DNA of 64,000 bases from Gammaproteobacteria bacterium Milos-ODIII6 (GCA_029228645.1 JAPTHR010000006.1:180664-244663); one strand, 5' to 3'; positions 25,661 through 34,996 are shown, counted from the stretch's first letter. Made by a program: numbers and translations. Notes: generated by a model not told the origin, from the sequence alone.

Positions 25661-27568
25661 TCAGCTCACCGTAACTTTGCGGAACATGCCCGCCATGTGA
25701 TAGATCAGGTGGCAGTGGTAAGCCCAACTACCCTTCGCATCCGCGCTGACCAGGTAGCTGATACGTGCTCCTGGCTGCACCGTGATGGTGTGCTTGCGCG
25801 GTATCCGGTCAGGATCACCGGTCTCAAGATCGCTCCACATACCGTGCAGGTGAATCGGGTGATTCATCATGGTGTCGTTGACCAGATTGATACGGACACG
25901 CTCGCCATACTTCAGGTTCAGTGGTTCGGCATCGGCAAACTTCACCCCGTTCATCGACCACATATAGCGGGCCATGTTGCCGGTCAGGTGAAGATCGATT
26001 TCGCGCCCGGGTTCTCTCGGGTCATGGGTTGGGTTGAGGTTAAAGATGTCGGCGTAGGTCAGGACGCGACGGCCGTTTCCGCGCAGGCCTACACCCGGGT
26101 CATCCAGCCGGTACTGGGCACCATCCGCGCGCATATCGATGTGCGGGCCATACTCGGTGTCTGCGTGGACGATAGGGCGATTGCTACCGAAACCCGCCGG
26201 CCCGGACCCCATCGGCATCTTGTTGCGGCGGCTGGGTGCCATGTTGTGCCCGCTGTGATCCATACCCGCCATGTTGTGCTGGCTGTGATCCATCGCACCC
26301 ATGTTGTGTTGGCTATGGTCCATGGACCCCATGTTGTGCTGACTATGATCCATGCCACCCATTTTTGAGTGGTCCATGCCAGCCATGTTGTGACCACTGT
26401 GATCCATCATCGACATGTCCATACCCATGTCGCCGTGGGTCAGGATCGGTGCCTCGTCCATCGGCGGAACCTCGGCGATAAGCGAGGGATCAGGGGTCAG
26501 GGTGCCGCGCGCATAACCACTGCGGTCGATGGCCTGGGCGAACACGCTGTAGGCCATATCCGCCTTGGGCTCGACAATCACGTCGTAGGTCTCCGCCACA
26601 CCAATGCGGAACTCGTCCACGCTGACCGGCTCAATGTTCTGGCCATCGGTGGCGACCACGGTCATCTTCAGACCAGGGATGCGCACGTCGAAGAAGGTCA
26701 TCGCTGCGGCATTCACGAAGCGCAGGCGAACTTTCTCGCCACGCTTGAACAGGCCCATCCAGCCTTCGGCAGGCGTTACGCCATTCATCAGGAATGTGTA
26801 GGTGTAGCCGGTGACATCCGAGATGTCACGGTCTGACATACGCATCTCGTCCCACATGTTGCGGTTGGCGCGAAAGCCACCCCATCCCTGCTCCTTGATC
26901 TCGGCCATTGCCTCGCCGACCGTGCGCTCACGGAAGTTGTAGTAGTGCGACATCTTCTTCAGCTTGGCGAAGATGTTGTTGGGGTCTTCGTCGCTCCAGT
27001 CCGAGAGCATGACCACGTAGTCACGGTCGTAACTGAACGGCTCCGGCTCGATCGGGTCGATGACGATCGCGCCATAGGCGCCGGTCTGCTCCTGGAAACC
27101 CGAATGACTGTGGTACCAGTAGGTGCCGGCCTGGGTAATCGGAAAACGGTAGGTGAAGCTCTCGCCGGGCTTGATCCCGCCGAAACTGATCCCCGGCACA
27201 CCGTCCTGGTCCGGTGGCAGGATGATGCCGTGCCAATGAATCGAGGTATCGTCGGCCAGTTGGTTATTGACCCGCAGGGTGACCGTTTCACCCTCTTTCC
27301 AGCGCAACACCGGTGCAGGCACCGAGCCATTGATCGCTGTGGCAATTTTTTCTTTGCCGGTAAAGTTGACCTTGGTGGGACTGTAAGTCAGGTCGAAATG
27401 GGCGGCTTTGATGACCTCCGGACCGGTTCGCAGACGGGCCTGCTCGGCGCGGCTGAGCGTGGGTGCAACACCGAGGCCCAGCAGGCTACCACCTGCAGCA
27501 AGGCCCTGGACAAATCGACGGCGTGACAGGCACACGCCATCCCTGGAAGGCAGAATAATCTCTGACAT
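25661..27568 (-). CDS. copA: Copper-resistance multicopper oxidase CopA
   Basis: 635 residues. A Tat signal (SRRRFVQG, residues 15-22) exports the folded protein. Three cupredoxin domains carry the copper ligands HWHG (111-114), HSH (153-155), HPIHLHG and the C-terminal HCHLIYHMAGM. Between domains 2 and 3 is a Met/His-rich insert (about 381-444) made of MDHSxHNM repeats for copper binding. Role: periplasmic Cu(I) oxidation and sequestration. It is the first gene of copAB, preceded by a broken CopL-like gene and a GTTAC-box region. Confidence 0.96.
   Translation of the reverse strand: MSEIILPSRDGVCLSRRRFVQGLAAGGSLLGLGVAPTLSRAEQARLRTGPEVIKAAHFDLTYSPTKVNFTGKEKIATAINGSVPAPVLRWKEGETVTLRVNNQLADDTSIHWHGIILPPDQDGVPGISFGGIKPGESFTYRFPITQAGTYWYHSHSGFQEQTGAYGAIVIDPIEPEPFSYDRDYVVMLSDWSDEDPNNIFAKLKKMSHYYNFRERTVGEAMAEIKEQGWGGFRANRNMWDEMRMSDRDISDVTGYTYTFLMNGVTPAEGWMGLFKRGEKVRLRFVNAAAMTFFDVRIPGLKMTVVATDGQNIEPVSVDEFRIGVAETYDVIVEPKADMAYSVFAQAIDRSGYARGTLTPDPSLIAEVPPMDEAPILTHGDMGMDMSMMDHSGHNMAGMDHSKMGGMDHSQHNMGSMDHSQHNMGAMDHSQHNMAGMDHSGHNMAPSRRNKMPMGSGPAGFGSNRPIVHADTEYGPHIDMRADGAQYRLDDPGVGLRGNGRRVLTYADIFNLNPTHDPREPGREIDLHLTGNMARYMWSMNGVKFADAEPLNLKYGERVRINLVNDTMMNHPIHLHGMWSDLETGDPDRIPRKHTITVQPGARISYLVSADAKGSWAYHCHLIYHMAGMFRKVTVS
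26237..26428 (-). repeat. 30-bp tandem repeats encoding MDHSQHNM units of CopA
   Basis: About six imperfect 30-bp units, each encoding a variant of HNMxxMDHSQ. Nearly identical units in the middle (QHNMGSMDHS, QHNMGAMDHS) suggest recent expansion by slippage or recombination. Confidence 0.85.
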
Positions 27569-27670
27569 GTGAAGACATTTCCTTTCAAGCGTGCGCCCAA
27601 TAGAGTTTGAGAACAGCGCACGTGTTAACCAACTGTCCGGAAACGGACAGCAATAACCGTGAGAAAGGAA

Positions 27671-28046
27671 TCAGGCCCGGGGTGGGCGGAAAGGCGACCC
27701 TGAGACGCGGGCAAGCTCGACCAAGGATGCTGGCGTGGCATAACTCGCGTGAGAAAGGGGAATAGAGGATACGTAGCTCACCGCAATCGGTGTGGCGCAG
27801 GACCCGCAGGAGGCACTGCTGCAACTGCCTTGAATACAGCAATCGGTGTTGCAATGCTCGCAGGCTGCCTGAGCCGCATCGTCCGACGCAACACTGGCAT
27901 CGGATGGCAGATGCATCTGACTGCATGGACATGTCCGCCCCACCCTGTTCAGGTGACAGCGCTGATGCAAAGGCGCTACCCATCGGCGCCACAGCGACCA
28001 GCACCGTGAGAAAGATAGACAGCAGCTTGTGGCTCAGACCATGCAT
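27671..28046 (-). pseudogene. CopL-like Cys-rich exported protein, frameshifted
   Basis: The first frame (from ATG 28046) encodes a good signal peptide (HKLLSIFLTVLVAVAPMGSAFA) and continues to MSMQSDAS. The expected mature part then appears in another frame: SDASVASDDAAQAACEHCNTDCC, a Cys-rich stretch, and a C terminus ending FRPPRA, like CopL/DUF2946 proteins before copA in other bacteria. A one-base shift near 27895-27905 would join the two. Either the gene is broken, or there is a sequence error. CopL-like proteins are linked to copper-dependent copAB expression. Confidence 0.65.
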
Positions 28047-28092
28047 GTAGGTAAGCCTATCAACAAATCACGGATCTGCCAGCACATGGTTA

Positions 28093-28116
28093 GTAACAGT
28101 TTGTAACAACAGTAAC
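28093..28116 (-). promoter_or_regulatory. Triple GTTAC operator upstream of copL-like/copAB
   Basis: Minus strand shows three GTTAC words (28112, 28103, 28093), spaced by 4 and 5 bases. This lies 47 bases upstream of the CopL-like start. The GATAC-type -10 at 27 nt, seen at other boxes, is not evident here. Confidence 0.65.
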
Positions 28117-28133
28117 CCCATGAATTCTCTGAC

Positions 28134-29540
28134 TTATCGGGGTAGCGAAACCACTGCTTCCAGTCCGCCCAGGGGCCGGTTCTTCAATACGAGTTCGCCA
28201 CCATGGCCCCGCACGATATTACGGGCGATGCTCAAGCCCAGGCCTGTTCCACCAGTTTTCGTGTTGCGGGAAGGCTCGGCACGGAAGAACGGCTCGAAAA
28301 CCTTTTCCACCAGGTCTTCGGGTAGACCCGGGCCATCATCATCGATAGTGATGGTCAGCAATGACAATGTATCGTCGATCCGGACCTTCGCACCACCGCC
28401 GTATCGCACAGCATTATCCAGCAGGTTGCTCAGACATCGCTTGATAGCGAGTGGTTTACAGGGATAGGGCCCAAGGGCCTCACCGGATATCTCAACGTTG
28501 GAACCCATATCCTGGGCATCCTCGGTCAAGCTATCCAAAAGCGCATTGATATCCAGGGGCTGAGTCTTTTCCTGCAGCGCCATGCCGCGCATGAAGTCGA
28601 GACTCGACTGCACCAAGGTCTGCATTTCCTGCAGGTCGTGTTCGAATTTACCGCGTAGCGCTGGATCCTCAATCTTGTCGGCCCGCAATCGCATCCGGGT
28701 GATCGGCGTTTTCAGGTCATGCGAAACGGCGGCAAGAATCCGGGTGCGCTCTTCCACAAAGCGCGCCAGGCGCTGCTGCATGGTATTGAAAGCATGTGCG
28801 GCCCTTCGCACCTCTGTCGGCCCTTTTTCTTCCAACGGGGCATGACGGATGTCTTTTCCCAGCTGATCTGCCGCCTCGGATAATTCGGAGAGCGGACGGG
28901 TCAACCATCGAACGGCGAAGAAGCTCACCAGCAGTACGGCAGCCAACAGAATCAAGAGGCCCACCAGCAGGTCCCAAGGCCAGGCCGCCAGCTCTTCCGG
29001 CAGGTGGTAAGCGAAACCAGCCCACTGTCCACCTGCCAGCTCAATTTGAATAATGAAGCTATATCCGGATATCGGAGCGCCCCGGTGCCGCATCATCATG
29101 TGCCGCATGGGTGGTGGCGCACCGGCAGGTAGTGTCCAAGGGTGGCTGCCCTCGCCTTGTACCTCCGACGGCACATTGGGCATATACAGGGTGATCGGCC
29201 GGTCTCGGCCCAGGCGGAGGTGCAACAGCTGGTGGAACAACTCTGCCCGGGGTGATTCATGACTGCTGTCCGGCAGCTTTTGGGGCTTCTCGCTAAGGCG
29301 CACACGCAAGGGCGGGAGGTCCAGCTCGGCAACAACTGATTTGCGCTGTTCTGGCGTCAAGCCGTCCAGGACCCTGACCATTCCGGCTATCCGCTGCGCC
29401 GAGTTGTATCCGGTTGCATGTTTCAACACCTCACCACGATCACGAAAGTGCAAAGCTGCACTCAGCATCTGAGCGACGAGTAACACACCGAGCAGCAACA
29501 GTGTCAGCCGTCCCCACAACGACCGGGGTCTTAAGGTCAC
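28134..29540 (-). CDS. Sensor histidine kinase with Met/His-rich periplasmic loop
   Basis: 468 residues. Membrane helices at about 12-31 and 188-210 flank a periplasmic sensor of about 155 residues that contains PPPMRHMMMRHRGAP (about 142-156), a plausible Cu(I) site. A HAMP domain (about 211-262), HisKA with H274 in AVSHDLKTP, and an HATPase domain (DNAVRYGG, DDGPGLP, TGGTGLGL) follow. EnvZ-like layout. The GTG start overlaps the response regulator stop, so both are co-translated. Likely partner: the OmpR-type regulator upstream. Confidence 0.92.
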   Translation of the reverse strand: MTLRPRSLWGRLTLLLLGVLLVAQMLSAALHFRDRGEVLKHATGYNSAQRIAGMVRVLDGLTPEQRKSVVAELDLPPLRVRLSEKPQKLPDSSHESPRAELFHQLLHLRLGRDRPITLYMPNVPSEVQGEGSHPWTLPAGAPPPMRHMMMRHRGAPISGYSFIIQIELAGGQWAGFAYHLPEELAAWPWDLLVGLLILLAAVLLVSFFAVRWLTRPLSELSEAADQLGKDIRHAPLEEKGPTEVRRAAHAFNTMQQRLARFVEERTRILAAVSHDLKTPITRMRLRADKIEDPALRGKFEHDLQEMQTLVQSSLDFMRGMALQEKTQPLDINALLDSLTEDAQDMGSNVEISGEALGPYPCKPLAIKRCLSNLLDNAVRYGGGAKVRIDDTLSLLTITIDDDGPGLPEDLVEKVFEPFFRAEPSRNTKTGGTGLGLSIARNIVRGHGGELVLKNRPLGGLEAVVSLPR

Positions 29541-30247
29541 AGTTTCACCCGGGAGACCTTCGCGGTGAACATATAGCCTTCACCCCGCACGGTCTTAATC
29601 ATGTCTGGCCCTTTCCCATCACCCTTGAGTCGTCGACGGAGTCGACTCACCTGGACATCGATGCTGCGATCGAATGGCCCCCAATCTCGCCCCTGCAGGA
29701 TTTCCATCAATTGATCCCGACTGAGCACCCGGTTCGGATGCGAGAGAAAGGCATCCAGGAGACGGTACTCCCCACTACTGAGATTGACGACCACCCCCTG
29801 TGGCGAGACCAGGTGATGGGCGTTGCGGTCAATGGTCCAGTCTGCAAAGCGTAAGGTCTGCATTTCCCCGACATCGCCACCAGCGCGCCGAAGCACCCCA
29901 CGGACCCGAGCCAACAACTCACGGGGATTGAAGGGTTTTGCCAGATAATCGTCCGCACCCAGCTCCAGGCCCACTATCCGGTCAGTCTCATCTCCCAGTG
30001 CGGTGAGCATAATCACCGGCAGCGCAGAACTTGCACGCAACTGGCGGCATAACGTCAGTCCGTCATCGCCTGGCAGCATGATATCGAGCACCACCAGGTC
30101 GATGTGTTCCTTGTCCAGAACCCGCCACATGCCTTTGCCATCCTCTGCCACAGACACACGGTACCCGTTGTGCTGCAAGTACTCTTGCAGCAACTCCCGA
30201 ATATCCTGGTCATCATCGACGACTAGAAGGTGAATATTTGAAGACAT
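29537..30247 (-). CDS. OmpR-family response regulator, likely GTTAC-box activator
   Basis: 236 residues. A receiver domain has the acidic pocket DDD (11-13), phosphorylation site D55 (VVLDIML) and K in AKPFNP. It is followed by a winged-helix DNA-binding domain (about 135-230, RSIDVQVSRLRRRL, IKTVRGEGYMF). The 30309-30323 GTTAC box in front suggests autoregulation. Its OmpR-like recognition helix fits direct-repeat GTTAC sites spaced by one helical turn, as found before seven units of this island. Assignment of regulator to box is inference. Confidence 0.92.
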   Translation of the reverse strand: MSSNIHLLVVDDDQDIRELLQEYLQHNGYRVSVAEDGKGMWRVLDKEHIDLVVLDIMLPGDDGLTLCRQLRASSALPVIMLTALGDETDRIVGLELGADDYLAKPFNPRELLARVRGVLRRAGGDVGEMQTLRFADWTIDRNAHHLVSPQGVVVNLSSGEYRLLDAFLSHPNRVLSRDQLMEILQGRDWGPFDRSIDVQVSRLRRRLKGDGKGPDMIKTVRGEGYMFTAKVSRVKL

Positions 30248-30308
30248 GGCTTACCTGGGAAACCTCCCACAATTCACCCCACCATAACTGTTGCTGAATC
30301 CAAGTTCG

Positions 30309-30323
30309 GTAACGGTTTGTAAC
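30309..30323 (-). promoter_or_regulatory. GTTAC-N5-GTTAC operator, two-component operon
   Basis: Minus strand GTTAC-AAACC-GTTAC, 62 bases upstream of the response regulator start. Probably autoregulatory. No GATAC element at the 27-nt spacing. Confidence 0.65.
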
Positions 30324-30428
30324 ACTGCTAAAAACAAAGGTCCTCCGGAAAGCCCTCAAATCTTCCTTAATCCGTATTTGGTCAGATTACCGGCAATCGT
30401 TATAGCGTGACAATCGATGCCCAAGGCA

Positions 30429-30443
30429 GTTACACGGTGTTAC
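30429..30443 (+). promoter_or_regulatory. GTTAC-N5-GTTAC operator, Met/Gly-rich protein promoter
   Basis: Plus strand GTTAC-ACGGT-GTTAC. Exactly 27 nt later is GTTACGT (30471), one mismatch from the GATACGT seen at another box. The orientation relative to the gene is the same as at all other boxes. The 30248-30573 gap thus holds two divergent promoters. Confidence 0.7.
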
Positions 30444-30573
30444 AAAAAACGAAGAAATCGACATGGAAGGGTTACGTGGCTGGCGTCGAATTAAGGGCAC
30501 GGCAATCAGCCTGGACAGACAACCGTCTCGAGCAGGCAATGCCGAATTTCTGCAACAACCCTGGAGAAGACAA

Positions 30574-31254
30574 ATGAACGCAAAATCGACGATTTTAGCC
30601 GCCAGCGTAGCGCTGGCTATGGGAATGAGCCTGACGACGGCCTTTGCGAATCCGGCGACCGGCACTGCCGAAGAGGTTGCGCCGCCCCCGGAAACGACTG
30701 CTCCCATGCCTGGCCCTGGTTCAATGAGCATGCCCGGTGGCCCGGGCATGATGCGCGGCATGGGTGCAGGCCCTTACCCGGGCGGCGCCATGATGGGCGG
30801 GAATATGCAGCGGGGCCCCGGCATGATGCAGGGCATGGGCGAAGGGCCTATACAGGGAAGTCCCGGCATGATGCGAAATATGGGCCCCGGTTACATGCAA
30901 GGCGGCCCGATGATGGGAAGCGGTATGCAGCGGGGTCCCGGTTACATGCGGGGTGGCCCGATGATGCAGGGCATGGACCCTGGTTATCAGCAAGGGATGC
31001 CGATGATGGGAAGAGGCATGCAAGGCGGCCCAGGCATGATGCAGGGCATGGGGCCAGGTTATCATCAGGGCATGGGAAAAGGTCCCGGCATGATGAGCAT
31101 GATGCACGGGAATGGCCCCGGCCAGGAAGGCATGCCCCTGATGGGAAGAATGCGCGAGATGATGATGCAGCGCCACCAGCAAGTGCTCGACCGCCTGGAC
31201 CGGATCGAAGCCCGTCTCGATCAAATAGAAGGCGGATCAACCCCGGTTCGCTAG
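30574..31254 (+). CDS. Exported Met/Gly-rich repeat protein
   Basis: 226 residues. A signal peptide (1-25, ends TTAFA) precedes a long low-complexity region (about 45-190) of repeats such as GPGMMQGMG and GGPMMGxGMQRGPGYM, with about 60 methionines. A C-terminal coiled-coil (QVLDRLDRIEARLDQIE) could oligomerise it. The ATG at 30574 has GGAGAAGA upstream; an in-frame start 111 bases earlier gives no signal peptide. Methionine clusters bind Cu(I) or Ag(I), so a periplasmic copper sponge is likely (inference). The regulatory box supports this. Confidence 0.75.
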   Translation: MNAKSTILAASVALAMGMSLTTAFANPATGTAEEVAPPPETTAPMPGPGSMSMPGGPGMMRGMGAGPYPGGAMMGGNMQRGPGMMQGMGEGPIQGSPGMMRNMGPGYMQGGPMMGSGMQRGPGYMRGGPMMQGMDPGYQQGMPMMGRGMQGGPGMMQGMGPGYHQGMGKGPGMMSMMHGNGPGQEGMPLMGRMREMMMQRHQQVLDRLDRIEARLDQIEGGSTPVR

Positions 31255-31276
31255 CATCTATTCAACACGTCAATAC

Positions 31277-31305
31277 CGCCCCGTTGCAGATTCTGCACCG
31301 GGGCG
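31277..31305 (+). terminator. Hairpin after the Met/Gly-rich gene
   Basis: CGCCCC...GGGGCG arms with an inner TGCAGA/TCTGCA pairing lie 23 bases after the stop. There is no T run, so termination is uncertain. It could serve both converging genes. Confidence 0.5.
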
Positions 31306-31378
31306 TACTCACTTCTTAAGCTCCTGGGATTCTCATACCGGAGTACTGGCCTGCCCTACCCTGCCAGAAACCCTCTAC

Positions 31379-32040
31379 TCAACGGGGTGCATAGACGTCG
31401 AATTTCGCGGCCAAGGGCTGCCGCCCGCGCACTTCAATCGTCAGTACAATCCTGTTGGATGCATGCTTCGACTTCAACAGGCCAAGCAGCACCACACCGC
31501 CTATTGCCAGTCCAAGGGACAATAGGGATATGTGATCAGTGTAGAACGCCGCGATGATCAGTATGGCCCCGAGGTCATCGAATATCGCCAGGGCCGTCAG
31601 AAACACTTTCAGTGAAACAGGTACCCGATCACCCAATAGAGCCAGAATGGTCAGTGCGAGCACCGTATCCGTAGCGGTCGGTATCGCCCACCCCCGCATG
31701 CGAGGTCATCATTGGCGTTAAGTCCGGCATAGATCAGCGCAGGTGCCAACATGCCCCCCAGTGCGGCAAACGCGGGGCCGGCCAATTGTCCAGGTTGCGA
31801 GAGCTGTCCTTGCAGAATCTCTCCCTTCAGCTCCAGCGCAATGAGCAAAAAGAAGAACACCATCAATCCATCGTTAATCCAGAGGATCAATGGCTTGTCG
31901 ATGACAAACGAACCCACCTGCAGCACCACGGGCAGGTGATGAACCATCCAATAAGCGTCATACCAGGGCGAATTTGCCAAGCCGAATGCCACGAGCATCG
32001 CCAACAGTGTCGCGATGCCGGCAACTGCCGGTGACCGCAT
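31379..32040 (-). pseudogene. nhaA: nhaA Na+/H+ antiporter, frameshifted and truncated
   Basis: The first frame (ATG 32040) matches the NhaA N-terminal half (ILWINDGLMVFFFLLIALELKGEI). It then loses frame at NDDLACGGG, where [27 protein letters not shown] continues in the next frame. A one-base deletion near 31690-31700 explains this. The second part stops after the TM5-6 region ([20 protein letters not shown]) with an unrelated tail. About 210 of the usual 390 residues remain, so antiport activity is not expected. It lies 22 bases downstream of the Cu ATPase. Confidence 0.88.
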
Positions 32041-32062
32041 AAAGCCCCCCGGGCTCACGCGT

Positions 32063-34516
32063 TCACAACTGCGCCTGTCGTAGGCGCAGTGCGTTGACGA
32101 TGACCGATACCGAGCTGAAGCTCATCGCAGCCGCCGCAATCATGGGCGAGAGCAGCAACCCAAAGAACGGAAAAAGGATCCCCGCCGCCACGGGTACACC
32201 GAGTGAGTTGTAGATAAAGGCAAAGAATAGATTTTGGCGAATGTTACGCATCGTCGCATGCGATAGTCGCCTTGCCCGGGCAATACCCCGGAGGTCGCCT
32301 TTCACCAGTGTGACACCGGCACTTTCCATCGCCACATCGGTCCCTGTTCCCATCGCGATCCCAACGTGGGCCTGGGCCAGCGCCGGGGCGTCATTGATAC
32401 CATCACCGGCCATCGCCACGATGCGTCCTGCAGACTGCAGCTGTTTGACCAATTCGCCTTTCTGCTCCGGCAACACTTCGGCATGGACTTGGTCTATTCC
32501 CAGTTGCCTCGCCACCGCTTCGGCCGTCTTGCGATTGTCGCCAGTCAGCATGACCACTTGCACGTCTTCTCCGTGTAGCACTTCAAGGGCCTCGGCGGTC
32601 GAATTCTTGATCGGATCAGCGACACCAAGTAGTCCAGCGATTTGTCCACCGACCACCAGGTACATCACCGTTTGGCCTTCTTCCCTCAACTCATCGGAGT
32701 GCTGATCCCATTCGCCGGGATCAATACCTTCCGCTTCGAGTAGCGCACGGTTACCGAGCCCGACCCGACTACCCTCCACTTCGCCGATCACACCGCGGCC
32801 AGTGATCGAGGAAAAGTTTTGGGGTTTAACCAGCCGCACACCCCGAGCCTCAGCTCCCTTCACGATGGATGCCGCCAGCGGGTGCTCGCTGGCCAACTCC
32901 AGGCTACCGGCAAGCTGCAGCAACGTTGCTTCGTCGGTGCCCGACACGGGAACAACACTCACCAACTCCGGTCTGCCCTCGGTGAGGGTGCCGGTTTTGT
33001 CCACGACCAGCGTGTCGACTTTACGCATCACCTCCAGTGCTTCGGCATTCTTGAACAACACGCCCATCGTCGCGCCACGGCCCGTACCCACCATGATCGA
33101 CATCGGGGTTGCCAGACCTAGCGCGCAAGGACAGGCGATAATCAACACCGCCACTGCATTGATAACCGCAAACGCCAAGCGCGGTTCCGGACCCCAGGCC
33201 CACCATATGCCGAAAGTGAGTATGGCGACGACAACGACCGCCGGGACAAAATAGCCAGAGACCACATCAACCAATTTCTGAATCGGTGCGCGCGAGCGCT
33301 GCGCCTCAGCCACCATCTGGATGATCTGCGCCAACAGGGTATCTGCGCCGACTTTGTCGGCTCGCATCAGCAGACTGCCAGTGCCGTTCACGGTTGCACC
33401 GATCAGGCGGTCACCGGGCACCTTGTGTACCGGGACAGGTTCTCCGGTGACCATCGATTCATCGACACTGCTGTCACCCTCGGTCACCCCGCCATCCACC
33501 GGGACCTTCTCTCCCGGGCGAATGCGCAGTGTGTCCCCAGGCTTGACGTGTTCAAGGGGGATATCCTGCTCGGTACCGTCGGGAGCCACCAGGCGCGCGA
33601 CCTTTGGTGCCAAACCCAACAGTAGCTTGATCGCAGCGTTGGTTTGGCTTCGCGCCCGCAACTCGAGCACTTGGCCGAGTAGCACCAGCGTGGTGATGAC
33701 CGCCGCCGCCTCAAAGTAAACCGGCACGACCCCCATGGCATTCAGCACGGACGAGGGGAAGATGCCAGGCAGCAGAATCCCCACAACGCTGTAACCCCAC
33801 GCCACCGACACGCCCAGGCCAATCAGGGTAAACATGTTGAGGCTTCGCGTTAACACCGATTGCACGGCCCGCACATAAAAGATCCAACCACCCCAAATGA
33901 CGACAGGCGTTGCCAACAGCATTTCAATCCACTGGCGTACCGGCGGGGCAATGACCTGTGCCATCTGTTCCGGCCAAAACTCTGCCGCCATCGCGCTGAA
34001 AAACACCGGAATCGCCAAAACTGCGCTTATCCAAAAACGACGGCCCATGTCCTGCAACTCGCTGTCGTCTTCGGTCGCTTCCACATTACGAGGCTCCAAA
34101 GCCATGCCACACTTCGGGCAGCTGCCGGGCTGACCCTTGGCCACCTCCGGGTGCATCGGGCAAACGTACTCGGTGCGTTCCGCCAACGGGACTTCAACTG
34201 GCTCTAGTGCCATACCGCACTTGGGACAACTTCCCGGCCCGACCTGTCGCACCTCCGGATGCATGGGGCAGGTATATTCAGCGTCCGTCATTCCACCGCT
34301 CGATTGCACAATCGAAGGGTGACGCCTGGGATGCCCGGTTTCGTCCGATACAGTCGCCATTTCTGCCGGACTGCCCTGCCCTATCCAGTCCGAGGGACTG
34401 GACTGAAACTTCGTCTGGCAGCTCTGACTACAGAAGTAGTAAGTGACGCCCTCATGCTCAGCCTGTGGGGCTGACTCCTGGCGAACCTCCATTCCACAAA
34501 CCGGATCCTTATGCAC
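32063..34516 (-). CDS. Copper P-type ATPase with YHS and two Cys/His metal-binding domains
   Basis: 817 residues. The N terminus has a YHS domain ([19 protein letters not shown]), then two zinc-ribbon-like heavy-metal-binding domains (YTCPMHPEV...CPKCGM and YVCPMHPEV...CPKCGM, about 80-140) instead of the usual CxxC HMA domain. P1B-type core: ion site CPC in [11 protein letters not shown], phosphorylation [19 protein letters not shown]. Pumps Cu(I)/Ag(I) from cytoplasm to periplasm. A 30-aa membrane peptide precedes it, and a candidate sigma-54 promoter lies at 34735-34751. Confidence 0.95.
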   Translation of the reverse strand: MHKDPVCGMEVRQESAPQAEHEGVTYYFCSQSCQTKFQSSPSDWIGQGSPAEMATVSDETGHPRRHPSIVQSSGGMTDAEYTCPMHPEVRQVGPGSCPKCGMALEPVEVPLAERTEYVCPMHPEVAKGQPGSCPKCGMALEPRNVEATEDDSELQDMGRRFWISAVLAIPVFFSAMAAEFWPEQMAQVIAPPVRQWIEMLLATPVVIWGGWIFYVRAVQSVLTRSLNMFTLIGLGVSVAWGYSVVGILLPGIFPSSVLNAMGVVPVYFEAAAVITTLVLLGQVLELRARSQTNAAIKLLLGLAPKVARLVAPDGTEQDIPLEHVKPGDTLRIRPGEKVPVDGGVTEGDSSVDESMVTGEPVPVHKVPGDRLIGATVNGTGSLLMRADKVGADTLLAQIIQMVAEAQRSRAPIQKLVDVVSGYFVPAVVVVAILTFGIWWAWGPEPRLAFAVINAVAVLIIACPCALGLATPMSIMVGTGRGATMGVLFKNAEALEVMRKVDTLVVDKTGTLTEGRPELVSVVPVSGTDEATLLQLAGSLELASEHPLAASIVKGAEARGVRLVKPQNFSSITGRGVIGEVEGSRVGLGNRALLEAEGIDPGEWDQHSDELREEGQTVMYLVVGGQIAGLLGVADPIKNSTAEALEVLHGEDVQVVMLTGDNRKTAEAVARQLGIDQVHAEVLPEQKGELVKQLQSAGRIVAMAGDGINDAPALAQAHVGIAMGTGTDVAMESAGVTLVKGDLRGIARARRLSHATMRNIRQNLFFAFIYNSLGVPVAAGILFPFFGLLLSPMIAAAAMSFSSVSVIVNALRLRQAQL

Positions 34517-34563
34517 TGTTTCACCTCGTTACTTTACGAAGGGTCGAGCCACCACATGCGGCG

Positions 34564-34656
34564 TCACCTTCTTAAAAACACCACCAGGAAACCCACGAAC
34601 ACCAGCGCCACCAGTAGCCATAGGGCCAATCCCAACAAGCTGAATGTATGAAGCAT
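34564..34656 (-). CDS. 30-residue membrane peptide upstream of the Cu ATPase
   Basis: A short frame, ATG 34656 to TGA 34564-34566, with a good GGGAG ribosome site 8 bases upstream. The product is one hydrophobic helix (LLGLALWLLVALVFVGFLVV) ending in FLRR, typical of real small membrane proteins that regulate pumps. It lies between the candidate sigma-54 promoter and the ATPase, 47 bases ahead of the latter. Function unknown; a regulator of the ATPase is one possibility. Confidence 0.65.
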   Translation of the reverse strand: MLHTFSLLGLALWLLVALVFVGFLVVFLRR

Positions 34657-34734
34657 GCTGTGCTCCCGTAACCCAGACACTTACGATCGTTCGTCGCGAT
34701 GTCGGTGTAGCGCACCGCGCTGATACAGCTGCGC

Positions 34735-34751
34735 TGCACGAATCACGCCAT
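34735..34751 (-). promoter_or_regulatory. Candidate sigma-54 promoter, 30-aa peptide/Cu ATPase
   Basis: Minus strand ATGGCGTGATTCGTGCA has GG and GC separated by exactly 10 bases, as in -24/-12 promoters. It matches TGGC..G.....TGCA shared with the two stronger candidates. A matching upstream element lies at 34849-34865. Confidence 0.55.
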
Positions 34752-34848
34752 ATTGAGAATCACCAACAAAAGCCATGCTCTACAGGTGTCTCCATGTGAC
34801 AGACAAAGGCTTGTGGAGCGAGCGCCATTTAACGAATCAAGAAATTTA

Positions 34849-34865
34849 TTAACGACTCGTTCAAC
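34849..34865 (-). promoter_or_regulatory. Upstream activating element for sigma-54 promoter at 34735
   Basis: Minus strand GTTGAACGAGTCGTTAA, about 108 bp before the -24 GG. Elements at 40131 and 41019 match the same consensus RTTSAACGAKYCGYWMA. The flanking AAATGTTGAACGA is also shared with 41019. Confidence 0.55.
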
Positions 34866-34892
34866 ATTTCCCGACCCGGGCTGCTATTGAAT

Positions 34893-34907
34893 CCCCGCGT
34901 GGCGGGG
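34893..34907 (-). terminator. GC hairpin downstream of multicopper oxidase 2
   Basis: CCCCGC/GCGGGG with a 3-base loop. It lies 90 bases beyond the stop of the oxidase gene. No T run, so weak. The rest of the 34657-34996 gap holds the sigma-54 elements and no gene. Confidence 0.4.
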
Positions 34908-34996
34908 CCGACTCCACTCGGTCCCCTACTTTGAATACGCGGGTCGACAGAAGCGCGAATTGGGGAGGCTGGCGACTCCAGGGAAATCATCTCCGG

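Noticed and set aside
25235..26368. 377-codon plus-strand frame opposite copB/copA
   Set aside because: Its His/Val-rich ending is the mirror of the MDHS repeats of CopA, so it is a shadow of that gene.
26237..26428. Tandem 30-bp repeats as a possible array or non-coding repeat
   Set aside because: Fully explained by the Met/His-rich insert of CopA in frame.
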